Under the pieces are notes generated by a model. That model did not search any database. It was given only the letters and a program-made list of their open reading frames with translations, and was not told the DNA's origin. A DNA stretch of 64,000 nt, taken from Streptomyces uncialis. GTDB taxonomy: Bacteria > Actinomycetota > Actinomycetes > Streptomycetales > Streptomycetaceae. The position numbers and the translations under genes were made by a program. The first letter of the stretch is position 1. Every line of letters begins with the position of its first letter. Of this stretch, positions 8,830 through 16,796 are shown one piece after another. The stretch is taken from positions 434,001 through 498,000 of the forward strand of contig NZ_CP109583.1 of NCBI RefSeq assembly GCF_036250755.1, given 5' to 3'.

Positions 8830-9600
8830 CTAGCGCTGCTCGGCGTCCTCCACGAGCTCGCATCGCCAGTCGTAGTGGACCCGGTAGAGGGACTCGGTGG
8901 CCACGGGCACAGCCGATCCGTCAAGGGGGACGGTCGCCAGGTGAACGGTCCCGCCGTACAGGGCCACACAGGTCAGGACCGCACGCAGGTACTCGTGCCC
9001 GTGCTCCTCCAGGCCCACAGTCCCGTCCTTGTGGGCGTGCGCGACCTCGTGCAGACCCACGGTGCGGGTCTCGTCGAGGTCCGTGAAGGCCGGTGCCGGG
9101 TCGAAGACGCGGTGCGGGCACTGGTCCACGGAGATGTCGCGGACGGCGACCGTGATGTTGATGTCAGTCCGTGAGCCTGCGGCCCCGGCGGTGGTGACGA
9201 TGGCGAGCAGGCGGTCGCGGATTGCCGCTGCCTGTGCGTCGATCGTGGCCCACAGCGGGCCGACACGGTGGCTCTCCAGGTGGAGGTAGAGGCTGATCAT
9301 CAGCTCCGCCTCGGCCTGGGTCATCGTGACCTCGGGCAGCAGATCCTCCGGGACGGCGGCCAGGCGCAGTGGCGAGGGCCGGAACCTCGGGCTCGCGGTT
9401 CCCGTGCAACTCAGCGGCAGCCCTTCGATGGAAGGCCGCACCGCCACCACGTCGGCAGCCGGACCGCAGGGCGGCCCCGGGCGGGCCGGCCACGGGCACC
9501 CGCCCGCGCGCACGGCTCCCCCGCCATGGGCCGTGAACGTGACCACAACGTCAGTACCGAACACCGTCGTGACAGCCGTCCGGACTTCAGCTTCTGCCAA
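8830..9600 (-). CDS. Hypothetical protein
   Basis: A 256-residue unknown starting at a TTG (9600) that overlaps the end of the VOC gene by 14 bp, so translation is probably coupled. An alternative start is the ATG at 9324 (MTQAEAELMISLYLHLESHR), which would give 165 residues. The C-terminal half is the better protein: IDAQAAAIRDRLLAIVTTAG, ISVDQCPHRVFDPAPAFTDL, VGLHEVAHAHKDGTVGLEEH. HEVAH matches HExxH, and HGHEY follows about 20 residues later, so a zinc-binding role is conceivable, but there is no family evidence. The region upstream of 9324 keeps high GC at third positions, which favours the longer form. Confidence 0.55.
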   Translation of the reverse strand: MAEAEVRTAVTTVFGTDVVVTFTAHGGGAVRAGGCPWPARPGPPCGPAADVVAVRPSIEGLPLSCTGTASPRFRPSPLRLAAVPEDLLPEVTMTQAEAELMISLYLHLESHRVGPLWATIDAQAAAIRDRLLAIVTTAGAAGSRTDINITVAVRDISVDQCPHRVFDPAPAFTDLDETRTVGLHEVAHAHKDGTVGLEEHGHEYLRAVLTCVALYGGTVHLATVPLDGSAVPVATESLYRVHYDWRCELVEDAEQR

Positions 9601-9889
9601 CAGCAGGCTCTGCGGTCACGACGACGGTCCGGCCGTCGGGGTCGGTCAGGCGGTGTGTCCCGGTCGGGAGCGGCCCGGCCGGAACGCTGAAGGCGAGGCG
9701 CGCACGTCCGGTGGCCTCCTTGCCGTCCGCCGGGTACACCTCGAAGACGAAGCCGCCCTCGAGTTCAGCGGCGTAGTGCACGGGGCCGGCCCCGTGCTGT
9801 TCACGGACCATGGGCAGGCCGAAGCCGGCGTAGAAAGTCCGGCAGCCTTCGAGGTCCGGGGTGTAGATGACGAGCAGGGTGGCTCGCAT
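9587..9889 (-). CDS. VOC (glyoxalase/bleomycin resistance)-superfamily protein
   Basis: A 100-residue single VOC module: MRATLLVIYTPDLEGCRTFY, FGLPMVREQHGAGPVHYAAE, GGFVFEVYPADGKE, then TDPDGRTVVVTAEP. The beta-alpha-beta-beta-beta pattern and the final DPDGxxV strand are typical of the fold, which binds a metal or small ligand as a dimer. The ATG at 9889 has AAGGAG seven bases upstream. At about 100 residues it is slightly shorter than most (120-130). It forms a two-gene unit with the hypothetical at 8830-9600. The substrate is unknown. Confidence 0.8.
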   Translation of the reverse strand: MRATLLVIYTPDLEGCRTFYAGFGLPMVREQHGAGPVHYAAELEGGFVFEVYPADGKEATGRARLAFSVPAGPLPTGTHRLTDPDGRTVVVTAEPAVGRS

Positions 9890-10628
9890 GGTTTGCTCCT
9901 TGACGGCGTCGGGAGAGGGTCGCCGGCCCCGGGGCCGATGGGCCGGATCCAGTGCCGGCGGATCACTTCGCCGTGCTGGCTGAAGCAGATCGTCAGCGCT
10001 TTCCATGGTGACTTCGGCCCGATGGCCCTCTGATGCGGGTTGCCAGTCTGCCGTCTGTCCGGCGGGTGATGTAGTCCGCGCGGAGAGCGTCTACCGGCGG
10101 GAGCGAAGTGAACGGCCGCCCCGCCCTTCGCCCGGCATGCCGCCGCAGCCCGGGCTGCCGTCGCCACTCAGCACCTGGGCATCCGGCAGCCACCGCGAGG
10201 ACGGGACAAGCAGGGGCGTTGCATACCCTCGGGGCCGGTGGTCCGCAGATCTCCGGCCGGCTTCCGGGCCGGTGGTCCGCACCCTTCGAAGGCCCATGGC
10301 ACCAGAGGCCGTCGGCCATCACCGGCGGTCCGGGCCCGACCCTCCTCGCCGCTGCCGGCCGGCACGCCATGTGTTGTCCGCCTCGCAGGGCCGGGGGCGC
10401 CTCAGGGGTGGGACCGCAGCCGGGCGGGGTCGCGCTCCGCGTCCGTGCCGCCGACCGCCGGGACGTGATGTCCGGATGTTCCCGCCCTGCGCAGCCGCGC
10501 TTCGGGGCCGGCGGGTGTATGGGGGGCGGCGTGGGCGGCAGTCGTGGTGTTCTGCCGGACGTCCCGCTCCCGCCTGACCCGCTTGCAGAAGGCCAGGCGA
10601 GAGGGTTCCGGCATGCCCACAACGCGTC
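9890..10628. other. No gene recognised
   Basis: About 740 bp of very GC-rich DNA. Several long open frames exist on both strands, but they are Arg/Pro/Gly-rich, overlap each other and have no ribosome binding site, which is what random high-GC DNA produces. Confidence 0.45.
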
Positions 10629-10757
10629 CGGCAACTCACCGCCGACAACCGCACCCTCGACGAACGGCTCAAGGCCGCCCGCTCCAACCTCCGCTTCCAG
10701 GATAGGCGCGTCGCCGACCTCGAAGCCCGAATCGCAGACCCAGCTTCAACGATCTGA
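10629..10757 (+). pseudogene. DUF6262-like transposon protein, C-terminal coiled-coil fragment (copy 1)
   Basis: The plus strand reads RQLTADNRTLDERLKAARSN, then LRFQDRRVADLEARIADPAS before a stop. It is a heptad-like coiled coil resembling the C-terminus of the small third protein (TnpC/DUF6262 type) that accompanies paired tyrosine recombinases in Tn554-like elements. The N-terminal part is not recognisable. A diverged second copy lies at 11458-11535, on the other side of the gene at 10848. Confidence 0.5.
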
Positions 10758-10847
10758 TCCCGTCCGGCTACGACCCGCAGATGTCAGTGCCGCGGGCCAT
10801 ACTCGTGCCGCGGCGCCGCCCGGGCACCGCAGCACGCGGGGAGCGAC

Positions 10848-11426
10848 ATGGCTGAGGTGCTGGTTTTCCACCACGGGCACGGGCTGACCGTCGGCGTCCG
10901 TGAGTTCGCCGAGCAGCTGCGACGGGCCGGACACACCGTCCACGTCTCGGACCTGTTCGAGGGGCAGGTATTCGACAGCCTCGAGGAGGGCATCGGTTAC
11001 GCCGAGGACGCCGGGTTCGGCACGGTCATCGCGCGCGGAACCACGGCCGCCGAGGGGCTGCCTGCGGAACTCGTCTACCTCGGGTTCTCGCTCGGCGTCC
11101 TGCCGGCGCAGAAGCTGGCGCAGACCCGCCCCGGCGCGAAGGGCGGGCTGCTGCTGGAGGCATGCGTCCCGGTCGCGGAGTTCGGCGGCGCCTGGCCCCA
11201 CGATGTCGCGGTCCAGGTCCACGGCATGGACGCGGATCCGTTCTTCGCCGGGGAGGGCGACGTGGACGCAGCCCGGGCGCTCGTCGAGACGGCGGCGGAT
11301 GCCGAGCTGTTCCTCTATCCCGGCGGCAGGCACCTGTTCACCGACAGCAGCCTGCCGCCCTACGACGAGCAGGCCGCCGCGCAGGTCTCTCATCGAGTGC
11401 TGGACTTCCTCGACCGCATCAAGTAG
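10848..11426 (+). CDS. Dienelactone hydrolase-family protein (alpha/beta hydrolase)
   Basis: A 192-residue alpha/beta hydrolase. FHHGHGLTVGVREFAEQLRR and HTVHVSDLFEGQVFDSLEEG match the N-terminus of actinobacterial dienelactone-hydrolase-like proteins. The nucleophile elbow is LVYLGFSLGVLPAQKLAQTR, with Ser where classical dienelactone hydrolases carry Cys. The acid and base are probably in VQVHGMDADPFFAGEG and YPGGRHLFTDSSLPPYDE. The ATG at 10848 follows GGGGAG. It is flanked on both sides by DUF6262-like fragments, suggesting it travelled with, or was trapped between, transposon copies. Substrate unknown. Confidence 0.8.
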   Translation: MAEVLVFHHGHGLTVGVREFAEQLRRAGHTVHVSDLFEGQVFDSLEEGIGYAEDAGFGTVIARGTTAAEGLPAELVYLGFSLGVLPAQKLAQTRPGAKGGLLLEACVPVAEFGGAWPHDVAVQVHGMDADPFFAGEGDVDAARALVETAADAELFLYPGGRHLFTDSSLPPYDEQAAAQVSHRVLDFLDRIK

Positions 11427-11457
11427 CCCGGCATTTCGGCGAGGACTACCAAGGCCC

Positions 11458-11535
11458 AAGGCTGCCCACTCCAAACTGCGCTTCCAAGACCGACGCATCG
11501 CCGACCTCGAAGCCCCGCCTCACCGACCCGGGATC
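11458..11535 (+). pseudogene. DUF6262-like transposon protein fragment (copy 2)
   Basis: KAAHSKLRFQDRRIADLEAP on the plus strand repeats the coiled-coil tail of the 10629-10757 fragment (KAARSNLRFQDRRVADLEAR). Similarity is lost on both sides within about 80 bp. Confidence 0.45.
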
Positions 11536-11657
11536 AGCGACGTGGTCCTGCCTCGCTGACCTCCTCACAGCCCGTCCACCGTCCCGGTGGACGGGCCCCC
11601 ACGAGACCACCCGGACGAGCTACAGCAACGGCCCCAACTCGCCATCACGGACATGTA

Positions 11658-11843
11658 GTGTATGAACCGTCGCAGTTCAGAGCCGGTGCACGAGCTCCTG
11701 CGGTCGGTAAACTCGACGAAGCGCGGGAGACTGCCGATCCGGTCCGGCTGATGCGCCTGTTCGGGATCACCTCCTACACCGCGATCCGCTACGTCCGCAC
11801 CGCCCACCCCGAACGCTTCACGATCGACCCCACACAAGCCTGA
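11658..11843 (+). pseudogene. Recombinase/transposase C-terminal remnant
   Basis: The frame ends LMRLFGITSYTAIRYVRTAH followed by PERFTIDPTQA. This resembles the extreme C-terminus of Streptomyces integrase-like proteins, which end in a short helix-turn-helix of the form DPxxLMxxFGIxxxTAxRYVxxAHPER. The catalytic part is not present upstream. The ORF start at 11658 is arbitrary. Confidence 0.45.
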
Positions 11844-11879
11844 GGGGACGGGGCCGTCCGCAGGAAGCGTCGCCTGTGA

Positions 11880-12368
11880 TCAGCTGCTCTTGCCTGCGTG
11901 GTCAGGCTCCCCGAGACGCTCCGTCGGCCCACCGAACGGCAGGACCAGAGTTCGCTTCGCCAGAAGCCAGACACCATCGGTCCTGCGGAAGGTGTCTTCA
12001 TAGTGACCAATGTTTGCTGGCAACCGGGGTGGAACAAGCAGGCCTTCGGCATAGCCGTCGACCCGGTAAGTTGCGAAATAGGTCGTGGCCGTTGCCTCGT
12101 TGGTCGAGTGAACAGTGACCAGAATGTTCGTGCACATCCGCCTGGACAGCCGGTCCGCCGGCCGGGATCCGAAGTAGTGGCGAAGGGCTTCGCGTCCTTC
12201 GATACGACGACCGTCACGCGGCCACTCCCAGACTCCGTCCGGGGTGAACAGGTCGGCCACCGTGCTCGGTTCGCCGAGATCAAGCCTTCGGACGAGTTCC
12301 AGGACCAAACGCTCACATGAGCGCTCAGCGGGCATACGGTCCAGGGAACCGAGATCTTCGTTAGTCAT
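11880..12368 (-). CDS. SnoaL-like / NTF2-fold protein
   Basis: A 162-residue cone-shaped alpha+beta barrel protein. CERLVLELVRRLDLGEPSTV, ADLFTPDGVWEWPRDGRRIE, GREALRHYFGSRP and the final strands GHYEDTFRRTDGVWLLAKRT follow the nuclear-transport-factor-2/SnoaL_4 pattern, in which a hydrophobic pocket binds a small molecule. Start ATG at 12368 with a weak GAGA upstream. The family includes polyketide cyclases, dehydratases and ketosteroid isomerases, but this gene is far from the PKS and alone, so no pathway can be assigned. Confidence 0.8.
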   Translation of the reverse strand: MTNEDLGSLDRMPAERSCERLVLELVRRLDLGEPSTVADLFTPDGVWEWPRDGRRIEGREALRHYFGSRPADRLSRRMCTNILVTVHSTNEATATTYFATYRVDGYAEGLLVPPRLPANIGHYEDTFRRTDGVWLLAKRTLVLPFGGPTERLGEPDHAGKSS

Positions 12369-12798
12369 CTGCGATCTCTATCAGCCGCCGTGCCAGACCA
12401 CGAGTGCTTTTCGTCGGCATTGGGGCCGGACACGGGTGAGCTGAGCTGCACCGAACCCGCTTGCGCCTCCCAGGAGAGCCCCACCCCACGAGCGGGTTCC
12501 CAGCAAGGCAGCCTTCAGATTCCACGAACCCGCTGGTTTCCATACCTAGCATGCCCTTCGGCCTTCGTGAGCAGGCCACCCTGCGGGACCTCGCCCGCCG
12601 GTGCCACACAGCTTGGGTCTCGTACCGACTGGCCGTGCAGGAGCGCGGAGGGAGAAGGTCTGTGCCCTCCCGGCGCCAGGAGAGCGGGCGTACATCCCTG
12701 CGGTGGATGTGCCGAGGAGCGGCGCGACCACGGAGCGCAGGGGCTGGCACCGACGGGGCGGGGCGCTCCCCCGAGTGTCTGTCCTGCGAGCGGTGTGG
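12369..12798. other. No gene recognised
   Basis: About 430 bp. A short plus-strand frame starting at 12551 (MPFGLREQATLRDLARRCHT) begins in a coding-like way but soon becomes Arg/Ser/Cys-rich. It may be a remnant. Confidence 0.35.
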
Positions 12799-12858
12799 TC
12801 AGGCGACCGGTCCATGCTGGCGTCGGCCTTCTTCCTGCACGCGTCCTCGACGCCGTGA
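12799..12858 (-). repeat. Diverged copy of the lipoprotein 3' end found at 3900-3960
   Basis: The minus strand GVEDACRKKADASMDRS corresponds to AFEDACMKKVGAGMDQVA at the end of the broken lipoprotein, and the flanking DNA (GGTCGCCTGACC) is shared. Copy 2 lacks one base just before the stop, so the TGA is now read by the frame of the 12799-13359 gene. Confidence 0.6.
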
Positions 12859-13359
12859 GGCTGGTCGGGCCGCCGTCCCGGGTCGGTGCTCGTAGTAGTG
12901 CTCGTCGGCGACGAGTACCGAGGTGACGTGGACCGGGAGGCCGCCGCTGGTGCGCGGGACGTCCTGCGAGGTCTCCCGGGTGAATCCGAGGGAGGCACCG
13001 GGGATGAAGGGGTACTGCGGCTCGGAGCGGTCGACGGTCCAGCCTCGCTCCTGGGCCCGGCGGAGGAGGTGGTCGGCTGGTGTGGTGAAGACGTCGTCGC
13101 CGTCGAGAAGGACTCGTACGCCGGTCCGCCGGCCTTCGCCGGGCCACCAGAGCTCGACCGCGGTGACTCGGCCGGGCTCTTCGAGCGCGACGTCGACACG
13201 GATCTCCCGGCAGGCCGTGAAGACCGTCGCCGAGCCGTCGTCCTCGTCGTGTTCGACTCGGGGCAGGCCCCACGGGGTGACTGCGGCCCGGGCCTCCTCG
13301 AGGGTCATGCCGAGGTGTACAGGGCCGACGCTGCGGGGCGGTTCCAGAACCAGGTCCAT
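12799..13359 (-). CDS. Hypothetical protein with an apparently fused C-terminus
   Basis: A 186-residue protein. The ATG at 13359 has a good GGAGGGGAGA upstream. The body looks genuine: MDLVLEPPRSVGPVHLGMTL, EEARAAVTPWGLPRVEHDED, VFTACREIRVDVALEEPGRV, TAVELWWPGEGRR. It resembles small actinobacterial proteins often found near toxin-immunity genes, although I cannot name a family. The last 30 residues (from about HRPGTAARPASRRRGRVQEE) are Arg-rich and come from out-of-frame reading of the lipoprotein-tail copy, so the original 3' end has probably been replaced. The neighbour at 13387 lies 27 bp upstream in the same direction. Confidence 0.6.
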   Translation of the reverse strand: MDLVLEPPRSVGPVHLGMTLEEARAAVTPWGLPRVEHDEDDGSATVFTACREIRVDVALEEPGRVTAVELWWPGEGRRTGVRVLLDGDDVFTTPADHLLRRAQERGWTVDRSEPQYPFIPGASLGFTRETSQDVPRTSGGLPVHVTSVLVADEHYYEHRPGTAARPASRRRGRVQEEGRRQHGPVA

Positions 13360-13386
13360 GAGTTGCGTGTCTCCCCTCCGGTGGGC

Positions 13387-13746
13387 TCACAGGTTACGGA
13401 TGGCCTCCGCCAGGTCGGGGCCGTAGGACGCCCAGCAAACGACTGATCCGTCGGTACCGAGCTGCCCCATGTACCACTCGCCGTCGTCGAGCACGAGGCA
13501 CAGGTCGTGGAACCCGAGGACTGCCTCAGGCCGGAGTGTCATGTATTCGTTCTGGCCCGGCTGTTCGACAACTACCAGCCTGTCGAGGGAGAGCGGGGTG
13601 GCGCTCCGGTCCTGCGAGAGCGTGCGGATCTGCTCGATCGTCCATCCGGCGGGCAGGTATGAGGTCACCGTCGCATGATCGCAACTTGCCGCGCCTCGGG
13701 GCCACTCGTCGATGACCGCACCCACCGCTGTTGTCTCGTGGTGCAT
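13387..13746 (-). CDS. Hypothetical protein
   Basis: A 119-residue soluble protein that I do not recognise: VTSYLPAGWTIEQIRTLSQD, LDRLVVVEQPGQNEYMTLRP, EAVLGFHDLCLVLDDGEWYM, then GTDGSVVCWASYGPDLAEAI. The compact, Trp- and Tyr-rich beta pattern recalls immunity-type proteins. Start ATG at 13746 follows GGCGGGTGG; an in-frame GTG at 13668 would remove 26 residues and is also plausible. It is probably co-transcribed with 12799-13359. Confidence 0.6.
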   Translation of the reverse strand: MHHETTAVGAVIDEWPRGAASCDHATVTSYLPAGWTIEQIRTLSQDRSATPLSLDRLVVVEQPGQNEYMTLRPEAVLGFHDLCLVLDDGEWYMGQLGTDGSVVCWASYGPDLAEAIRNL

Positions 13747-13879
13747 CCACCCGCCACGTCATGATGGCGTACGCCACCTCGACGCGGCGGGGGTCGGCGG
13801 TCTCGTCGGATTCGACGCGCCGCATCAGGTCCGGGCCGAGGCTGCCGGGGCGGACCGGCAAACTTCCCAGACATGGCTT

Positions 13880-14239
13880 CTAGCGCGGGTCGCGTTCCGA
13901 TTCGGTCTGCTGGGGTTCCCGACGCTCTCGGTCGATGAGCTCGGTGATTCCCTCGATGCTTCCGTCGCTGCGTGACCGTCGCGAGCGGACCCGGCGAATG
14001 ACGCCGCGGGTGGCCGACTTGAGGGAGCTCGCGATGACGTCGGAGGCCACACCACCGGCGATGGAGAGGGCGATGGTGACGATTTCCGAGACCCCGAAGC
14101 CGTGTCCCTCCTCGACGGCCAGCACCTTGACGTTGATCCCGTGGTCGGTGAACTTACGCTCTTCGACGTCGATCAGCACCGACCCGGGGAGACCGGAGTC
14201 GTGCGGGTCGATCTCCACGTCGAGCTCGATGACGGTCAT
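13880..14239 (-). CDS. Small protein with a glycine-rich hydrophobic helix, third gene of the TPR/HExxH operon
   Basis: A 119-residue protein. A beta-rich N-terminus (MTVIELDVEIDPHDSGLPGS, then VLIDVEERKFTDHGINVKVL) is followed by a hydrophobic, small-residue-rich helix (SEIVTIALSIAGGVASDVIA), a strongly basic segment (RGVIRRVRSRRSRS) and a charged tail. Its ATG directly follows the stop of the metallopeptidase gene (TGAATG) with GGAGG six bases upstream, so translation is coupled. The layout recalls the small effector-associated proteins (EACC1-like) of Streptomyces conflict systems, but that is resemblance by eye only. It could be membrane-associated. The function is unknown. Confidence 0.7.
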   Translation of the reverse strand: MTVIELDVEIDPHDSGLPGSVLIDVEERKFTDHGINVKVLAVEEGHGFGVSEIVTIALSIAGGVASDVIASSLKSATRGVIRRVRSRRSRSDGSIEGITELIDRERREPQQTESERDPR

Positions 14240-15400
14240 TCATGCCTCCGGAACGGGTCGGGGGAACATGTGCAGGGTGTGCGAAGTCGGGCGGCCGGCA
14301 TGCTCGGATGTCAGGGTGCTTTCCCACCTGGCGGCGCTTTCCCGGACGGCCTTCGCGCTCGAAGCCGCCAGCTGACGGCGTATGGACTGGATGACGTAGA
14401 GGCCGGCGCCTCCCAGAACGACGTCATTGCTCGACGGGCCGGCCGACCGGACGAAGGGGTGGATCAGGGTCTGTCGTGGTGGTCCGGTGACTGCGAAGGT
14501 CCCTTCTTCGCCAGCCAGGCGCCATGCCAGCAGCTTTTCCACGGCGAGGATTTCGAACAGCCAGCGGATCGCCATCCAGATGTCACCGATGGTGACGTTC
14601 TCGGCGGGGTTCCTGAAGAGTGCGTCGTAGGCGAAGCGATCGGCTTCGGCCTCCAGCTCCGGACCTGATCTGCCCTCTTCGTGCAGGAGGAGGTGCGCGA
14701 ACTCGTGGGCGATCATGAAGGTCATCTGGATCCGTGCCGCATTGACGGCTCCTCCCCCGGCCAGCTCTGAACGTACCCGCATCATGGGGGTCTGGTCCCA
14801 TCGGACGTTGCGGTACAGGGGCAGCAGGAACGGAAGGAGACTGTCGTAGGACGGGTTCGGCAGCGCGGCGTTGCTGCCGGTCGTGCCTATCAGCTGCTGC
14901 CGCACGCTTACGGCATTCCAGAGGAACAGGTCGATGGTGTGCCACAGCTGTCGAGTGACCAGGGACAGCCTTATCTGGCGTGTCGCATGGTGAGCGCGGA
15001 CATACAGGCGAGGGTCGTAGGTGACAACGACCTCGATGTCGTCGACCTGGGGGAAGGCAGGACGCAGGTGATCGCGGACATGCACGACTGTTTCTTCCGC
15101 CCAGGTGGGCAGCGGCAGGGGATGCCCCTGGTTGGTCCACCAGTACAGGCGCAGTGCGCGATCGAGTGCGGTTCGCCGCCACGTGCGATGCCGCTCCACG
15201 GACGCCTCGTCCGCAGCTGATCCGAGGCTCGCCACCGACCGGAGGACGAAGTAGATCAGAGACTGGCGCTCGCGGTCTTCTTCCAGGGGCGAAAGCGCAG
15301 GGACGCCGTGTGGAGGAAAAGGAGGTTCTGACGACTTGTCGAGCAGGTAGTTGAGGTACGAGTCACTGTCGAAACCGATCCCGCTGAATTCCTCAGGCAT
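14240..15400 (-). CDS. HExxH zinc metallopeptidase-like protein
   Basis: A 386-residue protein. The ATG at 15400 overlaps the stop of the TPR gene by 8 bp; the open frame further upstream is the wrong frame of that gene. QMTFMIAHEFAHLLLHEEGR (around residue 237) contains HEFAH, and ELEAEADRFAYDALFRNP about 20 residues later supplies a third zinc ligand of the ExxxD type, as in ImmA/IrrE-like and other gluzincins. The N-terminal 200 residues carry Trp-rich helices (RALRLYWWTNQGHPLPLPTW). The C-terminal helix IWMAIRWLFEILAVEKLLAW is hydrophobic but may be part of the fold. It is likely a protease acting with, or on, the TPR partner or the 119-residue protein; the substrate is unknown. Confidence 0.8.
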   Translation of the reverse strand: MPEEFSGIGFDSDSYLNYLLDKSSEPPFPPHGVPALSPLEEDRERQSLIYFVLRSVASLGSAADEASVERHRTWRRTALDRALRLYWWTNQGHPLPLPTWAEETVVHVRDHLRPAFPQVDDIEVVVTYDPRLYVRAHHATRQIRLSLVTRQLWHTIDLFLWNAVSVRQQLIGTTGSNAALPNPSYDSLLPFLLPLYRNVRWDQTPMMRVRSELAGGGAVNAARIQMTFMIAHEFAHLLLHEEGRSGPELEAEADRFAYDALFRNPAENVTIGDIWMAIRWLFEILAVEKLLAWRLAGEEGTFAVTGPPRQTLIHPFVRSAGPSSNDVVLGGAGLYVIQSIRRQLAASSAKAVRESAARWESTLTSEHAGRPTSHTLHMFPRPVPEA

Positions 15401-16796
15401 AGGCCACACCAAGATTGTCGAGGTGCACGAACAGAGCCAGTTCGTAGTCGGCGGCCATGTGTCCCGCCACCGTGACGTGCGTGCCGGCCCCGCTGGACCG
15501 CAGGTGTTCCTCGATGCGCTCGGCCGCACCCGTGAGGACGGCGGCGTACGAGTCACTCGGGCCGGCCGTGGAGAATAACGTTCTGAAACCGTCAAGCGTC
15601 CAGGCGAAGCGCATGACCTCATCGCAAGCCACGGGATCCCCCGAGGGCGTCAGCAGACCGTCGAAGGTGGTCATGTCGGCAGGGATCAGGAGAGCGCAGC
15701 GACGAAAGATCACCACGGCCAGGAGGTAGTCGTACACCGAACCTTGCGAAACCGCCCGGCTGTAGGCCGTGAGCGCCAGATCGAGGAGCATCCAGCCGGC
15801 CAGCTGGGGTAGCCGGTAGGTCGTGAGGCGTGATTCCACAAGCGCCATGTGGCTGAGCAGCGCATGTGCATAGCCGCCAACGCGTATCCGCTCACCCGCC
15901 AAGTTGACAAGGTTCTGGAGTCGGTGCTCGGACTCCACAGGGTCGGGGGAGGCGGCCAAGGCACGCGCCAGAGCGGACATCGTGTCGTTCAGCGAGTCGA
16001 GACCGCCGAGGAGGCGGTACCGGGCGATATGAGCGAATCCGAGATTCGACAGGTACGGCATTATGGAGGATCCTTCGAAATCCGCCTCCGCCACGGCCCT
16101 GCCCAGGAGGGCGACCGCCTCGTCGAGATCGTCCTGTGAGCGATCTCGCTCGCCACGCAGCCGCAGGGCACGCCCCAGCAAGTAGCAGGCCTCGGCGGCC
16201 TTCCGTCGAGGACCGGTGAGTGCGGCCACGGCCCGGCGGAGCGATATGACTGCCTCCCCGAGGGCTCCCGGAACCAGGGCCAGTTCATGGCTCATGAGGA
16301 GGGCCCGGCCCACGGTCTCGAACCGCTCACCTTGCTCGATGCTGCCGTCCGTCGCCGACTCCGCGAGGGATCGCGCGATGCCCGAGACCGTCAACCAGTC
16401 CTCTGCCGAACGCGCGGGGTCTGTGGATTCGGTTAACGAGGCGCGGACCCCGTAGGCGGTAAGCCGTGCCCGCTGGACGTCGATCCGAGCGCGCGCTTCG
16501 GGAGAGCGCGCTATCGCCTCGTCTAGGCGGCCGATGCCCCTTGACAGAGGCTCCGTACTACCCAGAGCCGGACACGCGCCGATCTCCACCCCCACGAGTT
16601 CCAGGAGCGGCAGTATCGAATCCGGGACGGTGGGGTCTCGCAGAACGGCTTCCCACAGCGCGACCGACTCTTCGAATGCTTGCGTGTCCCTGCCAGCCAT
16701 GGCTTGTTCGGCCAAGGCCCGCGCGGATTGAACCTGCGCGGCGGAACGACCCCAGATGCCGCCGTCATCGACGTCCGTGCCCAGTAGGTCCGTCAC
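15393..16796 (-). CDS. TPR-like alpha-helical repeat protein, first gene of the operon
   Basis: A protein of about 467 residues, nearly all helical. Repeats with TPR-type spacing are visible: LAEQAMAGRDTQAFEESVAL, LGEAVISLRRAVAALTGPRR, ACYLLGRALRLRGERDRSQD, LDEAVALLGRAVAEADFEGS, LSNLGFAHIARYRLLGGLDS. Such superhelices bind peptides or partner proteins. I use the GTG at 16796 (VTDLLGTDVDDGG); the frame is open to 16895, and an ATG at 16859 is an alternative with an equally poor ribosome binding site. The sequence resembles the TPR parts of Streptomyces CHAT/caspase-like and other conflict proteins, but no CHAT His-Cys protease is present here. It is followed, with overlap, by the metallopeptidase gene. 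Confidence 0.75.
   Translation of the reverse strand: MTDLLGTDVDDGGIWGRSAAQVQSARALAEQAMAGRDTQAFEESVALWEAVLRDPTVPDSILPLLELVGVEIGACPALGSTEPLSRGIGRLDEAIARSPEARARIDVQRARLTAYGVRASLTESTDPARSAEDWLTVSGIARSLAESATDGSIEQGERFETVGRALLMSHELALVPGALGEAVISLRRAVAALTGPRRKAAEACYLLGRALRLRGERDRSQDDLDEAVALLGRAVAEADFEGSSIMPYLSNLGFAHIARYRLLGGLDSLNDTMSALARALAASPDPVESEHRLQNLVNLAGERIRVGGYAHALLSHMALVESRLTTYRLPQLAGWMLLDLALTAYSRAVSQGSVYDYLLAVVIFRRCALLIPADMTTFDGLLTPSGDPVACDEVMRFAWTLDGFRTLFSTAGPSDSYAAVLTGAAERIEEHLRSSGAGTHVTVAGHMAADYELALFVHLDNLGVAYA

Noticed and set aside
8830..9324. HEVAH in the hypothetical at 8830-9600 as a metallopeptidase site
   Set aside because: The motif fits HExxH, but the flanking region lacks any recognised peptidase pattern, so it was kept only as a remark.
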